DNA from: Candidatus Gottesmanbacteria bacterium CG_4_10_14_0_8_um_filter_37_24
Lineage (GTDB): Bacteria; Patescibacteriota; Microgenomatia; 2-02-FULL-39-11
Direction of reading: 5' to 3'
Assembly: GCA_002785215.1 (NCBI GenBank)
Contig: PFMK01000086.1
Location: 1-13,735, forward strand
Length of the DNA: 13,735 nucleotides
This document shows, in pieces, positions 5,581 through 12,045 of this stretch (the first letter of the stretch is position 1; each line of letters begins with the position of its first letter). The position numbers and the translations under genes are program-made. The notes beneath the pieces were generated by a model. The model did not search any database. It was not told the origin of the DNA and worked only from the letters and a program-made list of their open reading frames with translations.

Positions 5581-6117
5581 ATGACTGACACAAGACCGGA
5601 ATCAGATATGTTAAAGAACCAACCTGATCTAAACGAAATTTTATTGACTTGGAAAAGCCCATCACATCCTTATAAAAAGAGAAACAGAGTTTTTTATCAG
5701 ACAGTTGCCGCAATAACGTTTCTTTTAGTAGCTATTGTTTTCTTCATGAATGACTTTCTTCTGATTGGAGTGATTTTATCCGTCGCTTTTGTTGTATATG
5801 CAACATCCACGATTCCTCCGGTTGAAGTCAAACATAAAATTACCCCGATTGGATTTGAAAACGCGGGCAGACTTTTTAAATGGATAGAGCTATATTCTTT
5901 CTGGTTTGAGGAAAAATGGAATCACAAAGTTTTAATAATCCAGACACGCTTACCTTTTCCTCCACAGATAAGAATGGTGATAAACAATGACATAGAGAAG
6001 AATGTAAAAGAAGTGATTGGAAAGTATTTACTTTTTCAGGAGAAGCCTACCAGAAGTTTTGTAGACAGTCTTTCTCATTGGTTCTCCCAAAAAATACCTC
6101 TTGATACTGTTAACTGA
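5581..6117 (+). CDS. Conserved hypothetical membrane protein with helical hairpin
   Basis: The protein is 178 aa. A soluble N-terminus carries LLTWKSPSHPYKKRNRVFY (21-39). Two transmembrane helices at about 42-56 and 61-79 form a tight hairpin with a short turn (MNDF). A cytoplasmic C-terminal domain of about 95 residues follows, with FKWIELYSFWFEEKW and LPFPPQIRMVINN. Such W-x-SPSHPYKKR membrane proteins are familiar to me from CPR genomes without a known function. It has its own -10 and one of the clearest Shine-Dalgarno sites among the chromosomal genes here. No catalytic motif is seen. Confidence 0.75.
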   Translation: MTDTRPESDMLKNQPDLNEILLTWKSPSHPYKKRNRVFYQTVAAITFLLVAIVFFMNDFLLIGVILSVAFVVYATSTIPPVEVKHKITPIGFENAGRLFKWIELYSFWFEEKWNHKVLIIQTRLPFPPQIRMVINNDIEKNVKEVIGKYLLFQEKPTRSFVDSLSHWFSQKIPLDTVN

Positions 6118-6130
6118 ATTCCATACTTAA

Positions 6131-6160
6131 TTGGATAAATAGTACTCAAAATAATATAAT
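6131..6160 (+). promoter_or_regulatory. Possible promoter upstream of tRNA-Arg(GCG)
   Basis: TTGGAT (6131-6136) and a perfect TATAAT (6155-6160) are 18 bases apart. The tRNA begins 88 bases later, so a long leader would be needed. The 131-base gap after the membrane protein gene holds no ORF. Confidence 0.35.
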
Positions 6161-6248
6161 ACGGAAGGATATTATTTCGAAATGTGAAAATCCACCAAAG
6201 CAAGATAATGCTTCAACAGTGTTTAATAATGGAAGAAAATATTTAGCT

Positions 6249-6322
6249 GCGCCCGTAGCTTAACTGGATAGAGCATCAGGTTGCGGACCTGACGGTTGAA
6301 GGTTCGAATCCTTTCGGGCGTG
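6249..6322 (+). tRNA. tRNA-Arg(GCG)
   Basis: The acceptor GCGCCCG pairs with CGGGCGT (one G-T pair). The anticodon arm is TCAGG-TTGCGGA-CCTGA with anticodon GCG, and the T-arm is GAAGG-TTCGAAT-CCTTT. CCA is not encoded. It is very similar to the tRNA-Arg(CCG) at 7154, including the trailer GCTGAAAAA, which points to duplication. Most bacteria read CGC/CGT with an ACG anticodon edited to inosine; a GCG anticodon is unusual. Confidence 0.93.
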
Positions 6323-6340
6323 CTGAAAAACTAATTTAAT

Positions 6341-6382
6341 CAGGGGTTTACCCTGGAAAATTTCGTTGGAAATTTTTCAGGG
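6341..6382 (+). other. Competing hairpins upstream of the nested tRNA locus
   Basis: CAGGG (6341-6345) pairs with CCCTG (6351-6355), but CCCTGGAAAATTT (6351-6363) also pairs with AAATTTTTCAGGG (6370-6382). The two folds exclude each other. The second stem overlaps the first two bases of the outer tRNA. No T-run is present, so this is not a plain terminator; it may be a processing signal. Confidence 0.4.
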
Positions 6383-6547
6383 AAGGGTGCCGGAGAGGCT
6401 GAACAGCCAGGTTTCGAACCCTGTACCGAGTGCGGAGGGATGTACTGAATGGTAAAGTACCGGTCTCGAAAACCGGCGTCTGAAAAGACTTGCGAGTTCG
6501 ACTCTCGCTCCCTCCGCTCTGGTACAGGGCGAATCTCGCCCCTTCCG
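6381..6547 (+). pseudogene. Decayed tRNA-Ser interrupted in its variable arm by another tRNA-Ser gene
   Basis: Joining the two flanks of the inner tRNA rebuilds a class II tRNA. The acceptor GGAAGGG (6381-6387) pairs perfectly with CCCTTCC (6540-6546), with G as discriminator. A D-arm-like CCGGAGAGGCTGAACAG has one stem mismatch. The anticodon arm is CAGG-TTTCGAA-CCCTG with one base missing and CGA at the anticodon. The variable arm TGTACC pairs with GGTACA, with GAGTGC left of the insert. The T-arm GCGA-ATC-TCGC appears to have lost about 6 bases of the usual loop. The broken D-stem, anticodon stem and T-loop argue that it no longer works. The alternative is an accidental set of inverted repeats, which the good 7-bp acceptor plus 6-bp variable arm make unlikely. 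Confidence 0.65.
6434..6516 (+). tRNA. tRNA-Ser(CGA)
   Basis: The acceptor GGAGGGA pairs with TCCCTCC, with discriminator G. The D-arm is TAC...GTA with a GG-containing loop. The anticodon arm CCGGT-CTCGAAA-ACCGG gives anticodon CGA. The variable arm is GTCT/AGAC, and the T-arm is GCGAG-TTCGACT-CTCGC. All arms pair, so it should be functional. CCA is not encoded. It sits inside the variable arm of the decayed tRNA-Ser described separately. Confidence 0.95.
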
Positions 6548-6594
6548 CCTTCGGTCGCCATAGCTTTTGCGACGGCGATCTTCGTTCATGAATA

Positions 6595-6655
6595 TTGATG
6601 TTGGTATTAAAGATAACTATGTTATTCTTGGACGACCTGCGGCGGACAAGTCCGC
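6595..6655 (+). promoter_or_regulatory. Possible promoter and palindrome upstream of the NUDIX gene
   Basis: TTGATG (6595-6600) and TATGTT (6618-6623) are exactly 17 bases apart. A perfect palindrome GCGGAC-AA-GTCCGC lies at 6642-6655, just downstream of the expected start point and 18 bases before the ATG. The palindrome could be an operator or a leader hairpin. Both hexamers are only fair matches. Confidence 0.35.
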
Positions 6656-6673
6656 TAAGTAGTATTTACTATT

Positions 6674-7123
6674 ATGATCAGAGAATTTTCAGCAGGTGGT
6701 ATTGTTTATAGGAAATCCGAAATCCGAAATCCGAAATCCGAAATCAAATGGTTGGTAGCCCAGCATAGTCAGCATAAAGGCTGGGTTTTCCCCAAAGGAT
6801 TTATCGGGGATAAAATAGAAAATGAATCTAAGGAGGAGACGGCGTTACGTGAAGTGGAGGAAGAGACGGGAGTGAAGGCAAAAATAATTGAAGTGCTTCA
6901 AAAACCCGCGGGATATTTTTATGTCTGGAAGGGGGAGAAAAGATATAAAACTGTATATTATTTTTTGATGGAATACGTTGGGGGAGATACAAAAAATCAT
7001 GACTTTGAAATGTCCGCTGTGGAATGGTGGCCGATGGAAAAAGTAAGAAAAGATTTGACTTACAAATCAGATAAAATCGCCTTTGAAGAGGCTCTGGATT
7101 TATTTAAAAAAATCAGTAATTAA
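6674..7123 (+). CDS. NUDIX hydrolase (diadenosine tetraphosphatase-like)
   Basis: NUDIX enzymes split nucleoside diphosphates linked to another group. The 149-aa protein has a complete Nudix box at residues 45-67: Gly45, Glu51, then REVEEETGV (59-67), matching Gx5Ex7REUxEExGU exactly. The start EFSAGGIVYRK and QHSQHKGWVFPKGFIGDK are typical of the Ap4A hydrolase/MutT-like group, which removes signalling or damaged nucleotides; the real substrate is unknown. Residues 15-25 (SEIRNPKSEIK) come from a 7-bp tandem repeat inside the gene and replace a loop between the first two strands. Because 7 is not a multiple of 3, a change of copy number would shift the frame. No clear Shine-Dalgarno is visible. 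Confidence 0.93.
   Translation: MIREFSAGGIVYRKSEIRNPKSEIKWLVAQHSQHKGWVFPKGFIGDKIENESKEETALREVEEETGVKAKIIEVLQKPAGYFYVWKGEKRYKTVYYFLMEYVGGDTKNHDFEMSAVEWWPMEKVRKDLTYKSDKIAFEEALDLFKKISN
6712..6745 (+). repeat. 7-bp tandem repeat (GAAATCC, 4.9 copies) inside the NUDIX gene
   Basis: Four exact GAAATCC units and a partial fifth run head to tail, in the coding sequence near codons 13-24. Gain or loss of one unit would truncate the protein early; three units (21 bp) keep the frame. The encoded pattern is SEIRNPK. Confidence 0.95.
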
Positions 7124-7153
7124 GAAATACCTTTACAATTAATATTTAATAAT

Positions 7154-7227
7154 GCGCCTGTAGCTTAACTGGATAGAGCACAAGATTCCGGATCTTGCGG
7201 TTGGAGGTTCAAATCCTCTCAGGCGCG
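7154..7227 (+). tRNA. tRNA-Arg(CCG)
   Basis: The acceptor GCGCCTG pairs perfectly with CAGGCGC. The anticodon arm CAAGA-TTCCGGA-TCTTG gives anticodon CCG for the codon CGG, and the T-arm is GGAGG-TTCAAAT-CCTCT. CCA is not encoded. The body and the trailer GCTGAAAAA match the tRNA-Arg(GCG) at 6249. A possible -10 TACAAT lies at 7134-7139, at the end of the NUDIX spacer. Confidence 0.95.
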
Positions 7228-7264
7228 CTGAAAAATCTGACGATTTTCCAACGTAAACGCTAAA

Positions 7265-7855
7265 ATGAATAAAATGAAAAATAATTCAATGATTAACTTT
7301 CTTTTCGAAGCGGTCTCGTTAAAAAGGTTAAAAAGAACCGGGTGGCAGGTTCTGGGCGGGGGAAACGAGGAGTCAGTGGCAGAGCATTCCTATATGGTTG
7401 CGGTAATAAGTTTTCTTTTGGCCGATCAGATGGGTGCGGATGTAAAAAAGACGCTGATTATGGCTCTTTTCCACGATTTGACTGAAGCCCGTATCGGCGA
7501 CGTGCATAAGTTGGCTGATTTATATGTAAAGACAGATGAAAAACTGGCAGAAAAGGACGCTTTTGGAAGTGTTGGTAAAATCGGAAAAGAACTGATGGAT
7601 ATATGTGCTGAATATCGGAATAAAAAAACAATTGAGTCAAAAATTGTACATGACGCAGATGTACTTGCATTATGTATTGAACTTAAATCTCTTTTCGAAA
7701 GGGACGACCATCACGCAAAAGAATGGTTTGACGCAAATGGGAAAAGACTTGTCCTTGAAGAGTCCAAAAATATTTTACAGGAACTGAAAGAGGCAGATAG
7801 CCAAGACTGGTGGAAGAAAGAAAGAGAGATGATTCACAAAAACTATCGTAAGTAA
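7265..7855 (+). CDS. HD-domain phosphohydrolase (YfbR/HDDC2-like 5'-nucleotidase family)
   Basis: The protein is 196 aa with the HD-fold metal ligands in order: SVAEHS (37-42, His41), ALFHDLTEARIGDVH (67-81, His70-Asp71 plus Glu74) and HDADVLALCIEL (129-140). This arrangement is that of YfbR/HDDC2-type 5'-deoxynucleotidases, which remove phosphate from nucleoside monophosphates; substrate use here is inferred from family only. ATG codons at 7265, 7274 and 7289 are all possible starts, and no Shine-Dalgarno decides between them. The last codons contain the promoter of the next tRNA gene. Transcription of the integrated element runs towards this gene from the right. Confidence 0.88.
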   Translation: MNKMKNNSMINFLFEAVSLKRLKRTGWQVLGGGNEESVAEHSYMVAVISFLLADQMGADVKKTLIMALFHDLTEARIGDVHKLADLYVKTDEKLAEKDAFGSVGKIGKELMDICAEYRNKKTIESKIVHDADVLALCIELKSLFERDDHHAKEWFDANGKRLVLEESKNILQELKEADSQDWWKKEREMIHKNYRK

Positions 7856-7861
7856 TATAAT
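7833..7861 (+). promoter_or_regulatory. Promoter of tRNA-Ser(GGA)
   Basis: The -35 TTCACA (7833-7838; five of six bases match TTGACA) and a perfect -10 TATAAT (7856-7861) are 17 bases apart. The start point would fall about 5 bases before the tRNA. The -35 lies inside the HD gene and the -10 follows its stop codon, so the promoter is host DNA and is untouched by the integration. Confidence 0.85.
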
Positions 7862-9556
7862 TCATAAGTCCTGGAGAGGTCGCCTAGCTGGTTTATGGCG
7901 CACGCCTGGAAAGTGTGTAGGGCCGCAAGGTTCTCGCGAGTTCGAATCTCGCCCTCTCCGCCACCGTGCACGAATGGACGCAAGAGCTTCCGTTTGTGCC
8001 TTCGTAGCGGGCATTTTCTCCAGTTCTAACCTTTGATATGCTAATTGAAGAGCAGGAGCGCCATTTTTAATGGGAACAAAGTAGTCCATTGTCTCCAGGG
8101 AAAGTTTTCCTGCCTTAATTTGGGTATTGTAACCAAGGCTCATGAGAATTTCCTTCTTCAGTTCTAACCCTCCGTTGATGAAAGCTGACCTGGCATATTG
8201 GGCGAAGTTGAATGTTTTCTCGCTTAATTCCAGCCAGCGGACGGCTCTCTCCTCGGTTGTTCTGAGCTTTTCCTTCAATTCTGTAATTTTACCTTGTAGT
8301 TCATTTCGCTCTTTAATAAAGGCTTCGTCATCGATCAGTTCTCGGTAGCGCATCTTTGTCAGGTTATCCAGCTCTCTCTGGGAAGTCACAAGTGTTTTGT
8401 GCTGCATTTCGTAAATTGTGGTGCGGTCTTCAATCTCATGGTCGTTATTTTCATTCAAAACTTCCAATGCCCAATCTTTGAACTCTGGTAGGATGGTCAG
8501 TCCTTCCAACTCTTGCTCGACTTGCAGCTCCAGCTTATCAAGTGGAATAACTTTTCTTTGGGTGCATTTGATAGTCGTTTTCTTTCTGGTGCAGTGGTAG
8601 TAGGTGTATTCTTTGATTTTGCCTGTCTTTTTTATAAACTTCTTCTTGGTTTCAGCAGTGTATAAGCAACCGCACTCACCGCAGCGGATAAAGCCTGTAA
8701 AAGCAAAGGCGTGTTTCTTGGGTCTGGGTTTGCCTTTTCTACCCATTAGCACTTGCACTCGGTCATATTCTTCAAGAGTTATCATCGGCTCATGTTTGCC
8801 TTCAAACTGCACGCCTTTATGTTCAATGATGCCTGTATAGAAAATGTTGGTGAATATCTTGTAAATCCCGCTTCTGGATAATGGTTTCCCGCCTAATCGT
8901 TTGGATTTTCTGGTTCGATAGCCCCAGTCTTCATTGGCAATCTTGAGAATTTGGGGAGGAGTATAACTGCCCGTGAGCATCAGTTGCCACATTTTACTTA
9001 TAAGGTTGAAGCGCTCGGTGTCTTTAATGATGGTTTTCTCAATCTGGTCATTTAAGTAGCCAGCTGGGGCAAGATTGGGCAACCAGCCTTTTGTTAGCTT
9101 TGTTTCCAGACCCCGCTTAACATTCTTACTTAGGTCGATGACATACTGGTTGGCACTGGCAGACTCAACACTGAAGAGGAGGACATTATCACCTGGGAGA
9201 TATTCCCTGTCGTATGTTTGGATGGACTTGAGTATTCCTTTTTGCAGTAACCAACTGATTCTTCCGCTATCGATGGGGTTTCGAGATAAGCGGTTAATTT
9301 GCCAACATAGGATACCATCGGCCTCGCCATTCTCAACTCTGTCGATCATCTTTTCAAAAACATCTCGGACTCCTGGTTCTTTGGCTGACTTTGCTTCGGT
9401 ATAGGTTTTAACGATTTTAAGATTGACCTCTTGAGCCAGCTGCTTGAGTTTGGTTATCTGGCTTTCAATCGACTGGATTTGCCTGTCCTCGTCCTCTGAA
9501 GACTTCCTGGCGTAGAGAAAGTATTTAAGATGGCTTCTGTCTTGGTTAATGATCAT
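7862..9556 (-). CDS. Large serine recombinase (integrase) with tRNA-encoded C-terminal tail
   Basis: The protein is 564 aa. The N-terminal resolvase domain has YARKSSEDEDRQ with catalytic Ser19, then GILCWQINRLSRNP (81-94). The recombinase DNA-binding domain follows (about 165-275, with GYLND and RSGIYKIFTNIFYTG), then a zinc ribbon (Cys292, Cys295, Cys322, Cys331) and a helical, coiled-coil-like stretch at about 375-440. These enzymes cut and exchange attP/attB through a phosphoserine link. Residues 532-564, starting at the Trp encoded by the reverse complement of CCA, are antisense to tRNA-Ser(GGA) and contain GRDSNSREPCGPTHF; the stop codon is in host DNA. The element-encoded protein therefore really ends near 531. 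AAGG lies 10 bases before the ATG. TTGATA and TATATG in the 46-base gap upstream may be a weak promoter. Otherwise it is the last gene of the operon. Confidence 0.95.
   Translation of the reverse strand: MIINQDRSHLKYFLYARKSSEDEDRQIQSIESQITKLKQLAQEVNLKIVKTYTEAKSAKEPGVRDVFEKMIDRVENGEADGILCWQINRLSRNPIDSGRISWLLQKGILKSIQTYDREYLPGDNVLLFSVESASANQYVIDLSKNVKRGLETKLTKGWLPNLAPAGYLNDQIEKTIIKDTERFNLISKMWQLMLTGSYTPPQILKIANEDWGYRTRKSKRLGGKPLSRSGIYKIFTNIFYTGIIEHKGVQFEGKHEPMITLEEYDRVQVLMGRKGKPRPKKHAFAFTGFIRCGECGCLYTAETKKKFIKKTGKIKEYTYYHCTRKKTTIKCTQRKVIPLDKLELQVEQELEGLTILPEFKDWALEVLNENNDHEIEDRTTIYEMQHKTLVTSQRELDNLTKMRYRELIDDEAFIKERNELQGKITELKEKLRTTEERAVRWLELSEKTFNFAQYARSAFINGGLELKKEILMSLGYNTQIKAGKLSLETMDYFVPIKNGAPALQLAYQRLELEKMPATKAQTEALASIRARWRRGRDSNSREPCGPTHFPGVRHKPARRPLQDL
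7873..7963 (+). tRNA. tRNA-Ser(GGA), integration target, CCA encoded
   Basis: The acceptor GGAGAGG pairs with CCTCTCC, with discriminator G. The anticodon arm CACGC-CTGGAAA-GTGTG gives anticodon GGA. A long variable arm and T-arm GCGAG-TTCGAAT-CTCGC follow. It is the only one of the five intact tRNA genes here that encodes its CCA (7961-7963). The mobile element begins at or within its 3' half, so the 3' end was probably supplied by the element. The recombinase reads across it in the opposite direction. Confidence 0.95.
7940..7963. other. Probable left attachment site (attL) in tRNA-Ser(GGA)
   Basis: Host genes on the + strand give way here to a - strand block led by a site-specific recombinase. 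The tRNA remains whole, as when an element carries a copy of the tRNA 3' end. The exact crossover cannot be fixed without the right end or an empty site. No second copy of this segment was found in the window. Confidence 0.55.
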
Positions 9557-9602
9557 GTTGGTTTTACCTTAAACATATAACTTTTGTTTATAATTATCAA
9601 GG

Positions 9603-10214
9603 CTATTTGCATACAGAGAGTATGCGTGATTTACTAAACTCCCGTAAGTCTCCCACTACTTCGTTATAAGCCCCGTCTAACTGTCTCCGTTTACTGGTGG
9701 CTTTTCCTGCATATTCCCGTCTTTTTATTTCCAACTCCAGTTTTTCGATTTTGTTCATTGCCTTCCTGGAGCGAAACCAAAAGGCAAGGCTGGAATTGGT
9801 ATTATGCTTTCTGCTCTGGTAGGTGAGGTTGTAGCAGTGCCTGCAGCCAAAGTAATCCCCAGCCTTGTAAAGCACTGTTGAGAGTCTGCCGCAGGCCATC
9901 CCGCTTCTGGAGAGCGGACACATAAACCAGTAACGATATCCGCCATAGTTGCAAGGAGTTCTGTGTAAAGAGATTTTATAGTCAAAGGCTTGTTTATTGT
10001 CTTCGTCATCAGTCTGAGCATAGAGCAGGCGGAAATAAGGGTGATACTCGTCCATGTGGCTCTCCAGTCTTAAAGAGCTTGTTTCGTCTCCTTCGCCCCA
10101 TCTGACAATTCCGCTTACTGATCGGTCTAAGTAACCCTCCTTTTTGAGAAGAGAGATCCGCAGCTGTTTTACAAAATCAGCCTCAAGTTGTGTGTTGTAG
10201 TCTAATGCTTTCAT
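9603..10214 (-). CDS. Zinc-ribbon protein of mobile-element type, function unknown
   Basis: The protein is 203 aa. The central block GGYRYWFMCP (91-100), then MACGR (106-110) and FGCRHCYNLTYQSR (122-135) form a four-cysteine zinc site (Cys99, Cys108, Cys124, Cys127). The C-terminal third is helical and basic (NKIEKLELEIKRREYAGKATSKRRQ). I know similar GGxRxWFxCP/CRHCxxLTY proteins as hypothetical genes in mobile elements; no activity is established. AGAAGG upstream of the ATG is an acceptable Shine-Dalgarno. It lies 46 bases upstream of the recombinase and may be its partner, for example a directionality or DNA-binding factor, but this is only a guess from position. Confidence 0.78.
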   Translation of the reverse strand: MKALDYNTQLEADFVKQLRISLLKKEGYLDRSVSGIVRWGEGDETSSLRLESHMDEYHPYFRLLYAQTDDEDNKQAFDYKISLHRTPCNYGGYRYWFMCPLSRSGMACGRLSTVLYKAGDYFGCRHCYNLTYQSRKHNTNSSLAFWFRSRKAMNKIEKLELEIKRREYAGKATSKRRQLDGAYNEVVGDLREFSKSRILSVCK

Positions 10215-10293
10215 AAAAATATACCTTCTCTTTTGTTGAAATCATTAAAGATTTGCCCTCATTTTGACCAAGTTTAGCCTTGATTTTTTGCAT
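10183..10293 (-). CDS. Possible small 36-aa basic protein
   Basis: A short frame starts at an ATG at 10293, includes KIKAKLGQNEGKSLMISTKE and ends 32 bases inside the next gene. It would fill most of the 112-base gap between two element genes. The residue mix looks protein-like, but no Shine-Dalgarno is seen and I recognise no family. Confidence 0.25.
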   Translation of the reverse strand: MQKIKAKLGQNEGKSLMISTKEKVYFYESIRLQHTT

Positions 10294-10326
10294 CAGTTTT
10301 TCGCTGTTTTTGCAAAACGAACCGAT

Positions 10327-10878
10327 TTAGAGATCTCCTGAAACATCTAAATCAATCGCTAATGGCGTAAAAGGCTTGTCTCCAGCCCTTGCTGCTTGGA
10401 TTCGCTGCAGTTCGTGCAAGGCTTTATAAATCCCTCGCTCAATCGTGGTTTCATAGCGGAGGATTCTTTCGGTTGAGCCGTTGGCGATCATTTCCGAAAT
10501 CTTCTCTCGGCTTTTCTGAAAATCCAATAGAGGGATTGCGCTTCTTTCTTCAAAAGGGCTTTCGTAGTTCTTGTGCCACTCCATTGAGTTACGCTCAACT
10601 TTCATTGCCCGCTTTAACCGCCAGATGTTAGCGATAATCCTGTCAGTGAGAAGCAACTCCAGCTCACCAACTGGCTGGATTGCTGCACGAATGCTCCTCT
10701 CCAGCTGAAGCAGTGTCTTTTCGTCCTCTCCCTCAATTAGCACTTCGTTGCAAAGCAGCCCGTGCTTCATGGCGTTGTAACGGCTGATCGCCTTGCCTTT
10801 GGGGCTTTTTACCCCTCCTTTTAAGGCATTCTGTTTATTGGCTACCAGTTGCTTAGTTGTTATTTCTTTTTGTTCCAT
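10327..10878 (-). CDS. Conserved mobile-element protein (NKQNALKGG type), function unknown
   Basis: The protein is 183 aa. Its N-terminus has NKQNALKGGVKSPKGKAISR (14-33) followed by NAMKHGL, a basic glycine-rich start that looks like a nucleic-acid-binding segment. A helical middle part contains LLTDRIIANIWRLKRAMKVER (76-96). Near the end come ILRYETTIERGIYKALHELQRIQAAR. I remember close relatives as hypothetical proteins in mobile elements of many uncultured bacteria, often near recombinases. No catalytic motif is visible. It lies 44 bases after the preceding gene of the same operon, without a strong Shine-Dalgarno. Confidence 0.75.
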   Translation of the reverse strand: MEQKEITTKQLVANKQNALKGGVKSPKGKAISRYNAMKHGLLCNEVLIEGEDEKTLLQLERSIRAAIQPVGELELLLTDRIIANIWRLKRAMKVERNSMEWHKNYESPFEERSAIPLLDFQKSREKISEMIANGSTERILRYETTIERGIYKALHELQRIQAARAGDKPFTPLAIDLDVSGDL

Positions 10879-10922
10879 AGTTAGGTTTGAATTGTTACCC
10901 CTTCGCTTTTAGCCTTCTCAAT

Positions 10923-11246
10923 CTAATCCTCCCAGTTTTCCTTGATTCCTATCCTGCCATAGACAAAATCCAAGTCAGGATCTTCAAAGGCGGGTCTTGT
11001 GGTGTAATTGCCATTAAGTATTCTTTCTGCATTTTCTGTTTGAAGTTGGTGGATCACGGCTCTATTGCCTGTTTTAATTGCTTCCTGCATTTGTAGACAC
11101 CTCTTGTATGCCTCTCCCTGACGGGCTTTGGTGTATATGTCCTGCCAGATTTTCTTCCTCCTGGCACATTCTTCTCTGGTAATAAGCTCTTTGGGAACTC
11201 GCAATATTTCTTTGTTTTTGCTTGTTGGTTTAACCGCTCTTGCCAT
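10923..11246 (-). CDS. 107-aa protein of unknown function
   Basis: I chose the ATG at 11246 (protein start MARAVKPTSKNKEI) because a perfect AGGAGG (11255-11260) lies 8 bases upstream. A longer frame to 11345 exists but would lack this signal and overlap the previous gene deeply. The chosen start overlaps the end of the replication-like gene by 17 bases. The protein is basic and helical, with ITREECARRKKIWQDIYTKA and a Glu/Asp-rich end. It is not recognised. Confidence 0.72.
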   Translation of the reverse strand: MARAVKPTSKNKEILRVPKELITREECARRKKIWQDIYTKARQGEAYKRCLQMQEAIKTGNRAVIHQLQTENAERILNGNYTTRPAFEDPDLDFVYGRIGIKENWED

Positions 11247-12045
11247 ATTGCGTCCCTCCTTTCCCAATAACATTGGCAACATCACCAAAATCCCAACCCT
11301 TTTCTCTCCAGAAATTGTTCGCCTCCATACAAACGATGCAGTCATTTATTTCCTCGAAGGAGTATCTTGCCCGCAATATCTTATGGAGCGCTCCAAACTG
11401 TTTTCCATAGTTAACAAACCTCCTACCAGCTTTGAACTCCTCCTCAATGGAATTGATAAACTCCACGCACTCACTGTGACCCCCTGGATATTTTTCTACC
11501 AGGTTTGGGTATTTCTCTTTTAAGAGGAGAGGACAACGGGAGTTTTCTTTTTTATTAGCTCCTACTTGCCGAGATTTGCCTTCGGACAAGGTCTCGGAAG
11601 TATTTATATCTTCTTTAACTGGTTCTTCTTCTGTGTCCTTCGTTTGCGGTTTAATAACCCGCTCTGGTGCAACTTTGTTTCCATTAACCGCACCAGTGCG
11701 GTTTTCTTCTTTGTCGTAGAAGTCGATGTTCTTTTTCCATAAATTGACGATGGCGTAGGTTTGTCTTGGCTTATGACCTGTGGGGATTTTGCCTGCCTCT
11801 TTTATCCAACCTCGTCTTATAAGGGACTGCAGAAGTCGATAAACTGTGTCGTCCGAGATTCTACACATTTTTGCTAAATCCCTGGCTGAGTAGCGAACCG
11901 TGCTATATTCGCCAGCTATCCGTTTCAGTGTTAAATAAAAGCCTCGTTCCTCCAGAGTGGAGTGGTTGATAATGTAATTCGGGACAATCGAGAAGTATTT
12001 CCTCTCTTGTGATTCGTCTTTAATGTTGAATTTAGGTTGGCTCAT
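11230..12045 (-). CDS. Winged-helix protein resembling phage/plasmid replication initiators
   Basis: The protein is 271 aa. The N-terminus (about 14-95) is a winged helix: YFSIVPNYIINHSTLEERGFYLTLKRIAG, then YSARDLAKMCRISDDTVYRL (recognition helix) and a wing ending in QTYAIVNLW. A disordered, charged linker (about 110-175) joins a C-terminal domain with FINSIEEEFKAGRRFVNYGKQ and FGALHKILRARYSFEEINDCI, a layout seen in replisome-organiser or DnaD-like proteins of phages. It probably recognises an origin or loads helicase for the element; this is by architecture only. Its start overlaps the 64-aa gene by four bases (ATGA), so translation is coupled. Confidence 0.75.
   Translation of the reverse strand: MSQPKFNIKDESQERKYFSIVPNYIINHSTLEERGFYLTLKRIAGEYSTVRYSARDLAKMCRISDDTVYRLLQSLIRRGWIKEAGKIPTGHKPRQTYAIVNLWKKNIDFYDKEENRTGAVNGNKVAPERVIKPQTKDTEEEPVKEDINTSETLSEGKSRQVGANKKENSRCPLLLKEKYPNLVEKYPGGHSECVEFINSIEEEFKAGRRFVNYGKQFGALHKILRARYSFEEINDCIVCMEANNFWREKGWDFGDVANVIGKGGTQYGKSG

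Noticed and set aside
6340..6589. Two 70-73 aa frames on the - strand containing RERESNSQVF or GARVELASL
   Set aside because: These are antisense readings of tRNA-Ser; such RESNSQ/RVELAS strings are the known signature of a translated tRNA complement.
7140..7264. Intrinsic terminator after tRNA-Arg(CCG) from GAAAAATC with GATTTTC
   Set aside because: The stem is AT-rich with a bulged base and no T-run follows, so it is too weak to call.
8142..9404. Several + strand frames of 60-109 aa within the recombinase region
   Set aside because: They are Ser/Leu-rich shadows opposite a clear serine recombinase with domain order intact.
11247..11345. Longer N-terminus for the 107-aa gene, starting at 11345
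   Set aside because: It would overlap the previous gene by over 100 bases, while the inner ATG at 11246 has a perfect AGGAGG at 8 bases.
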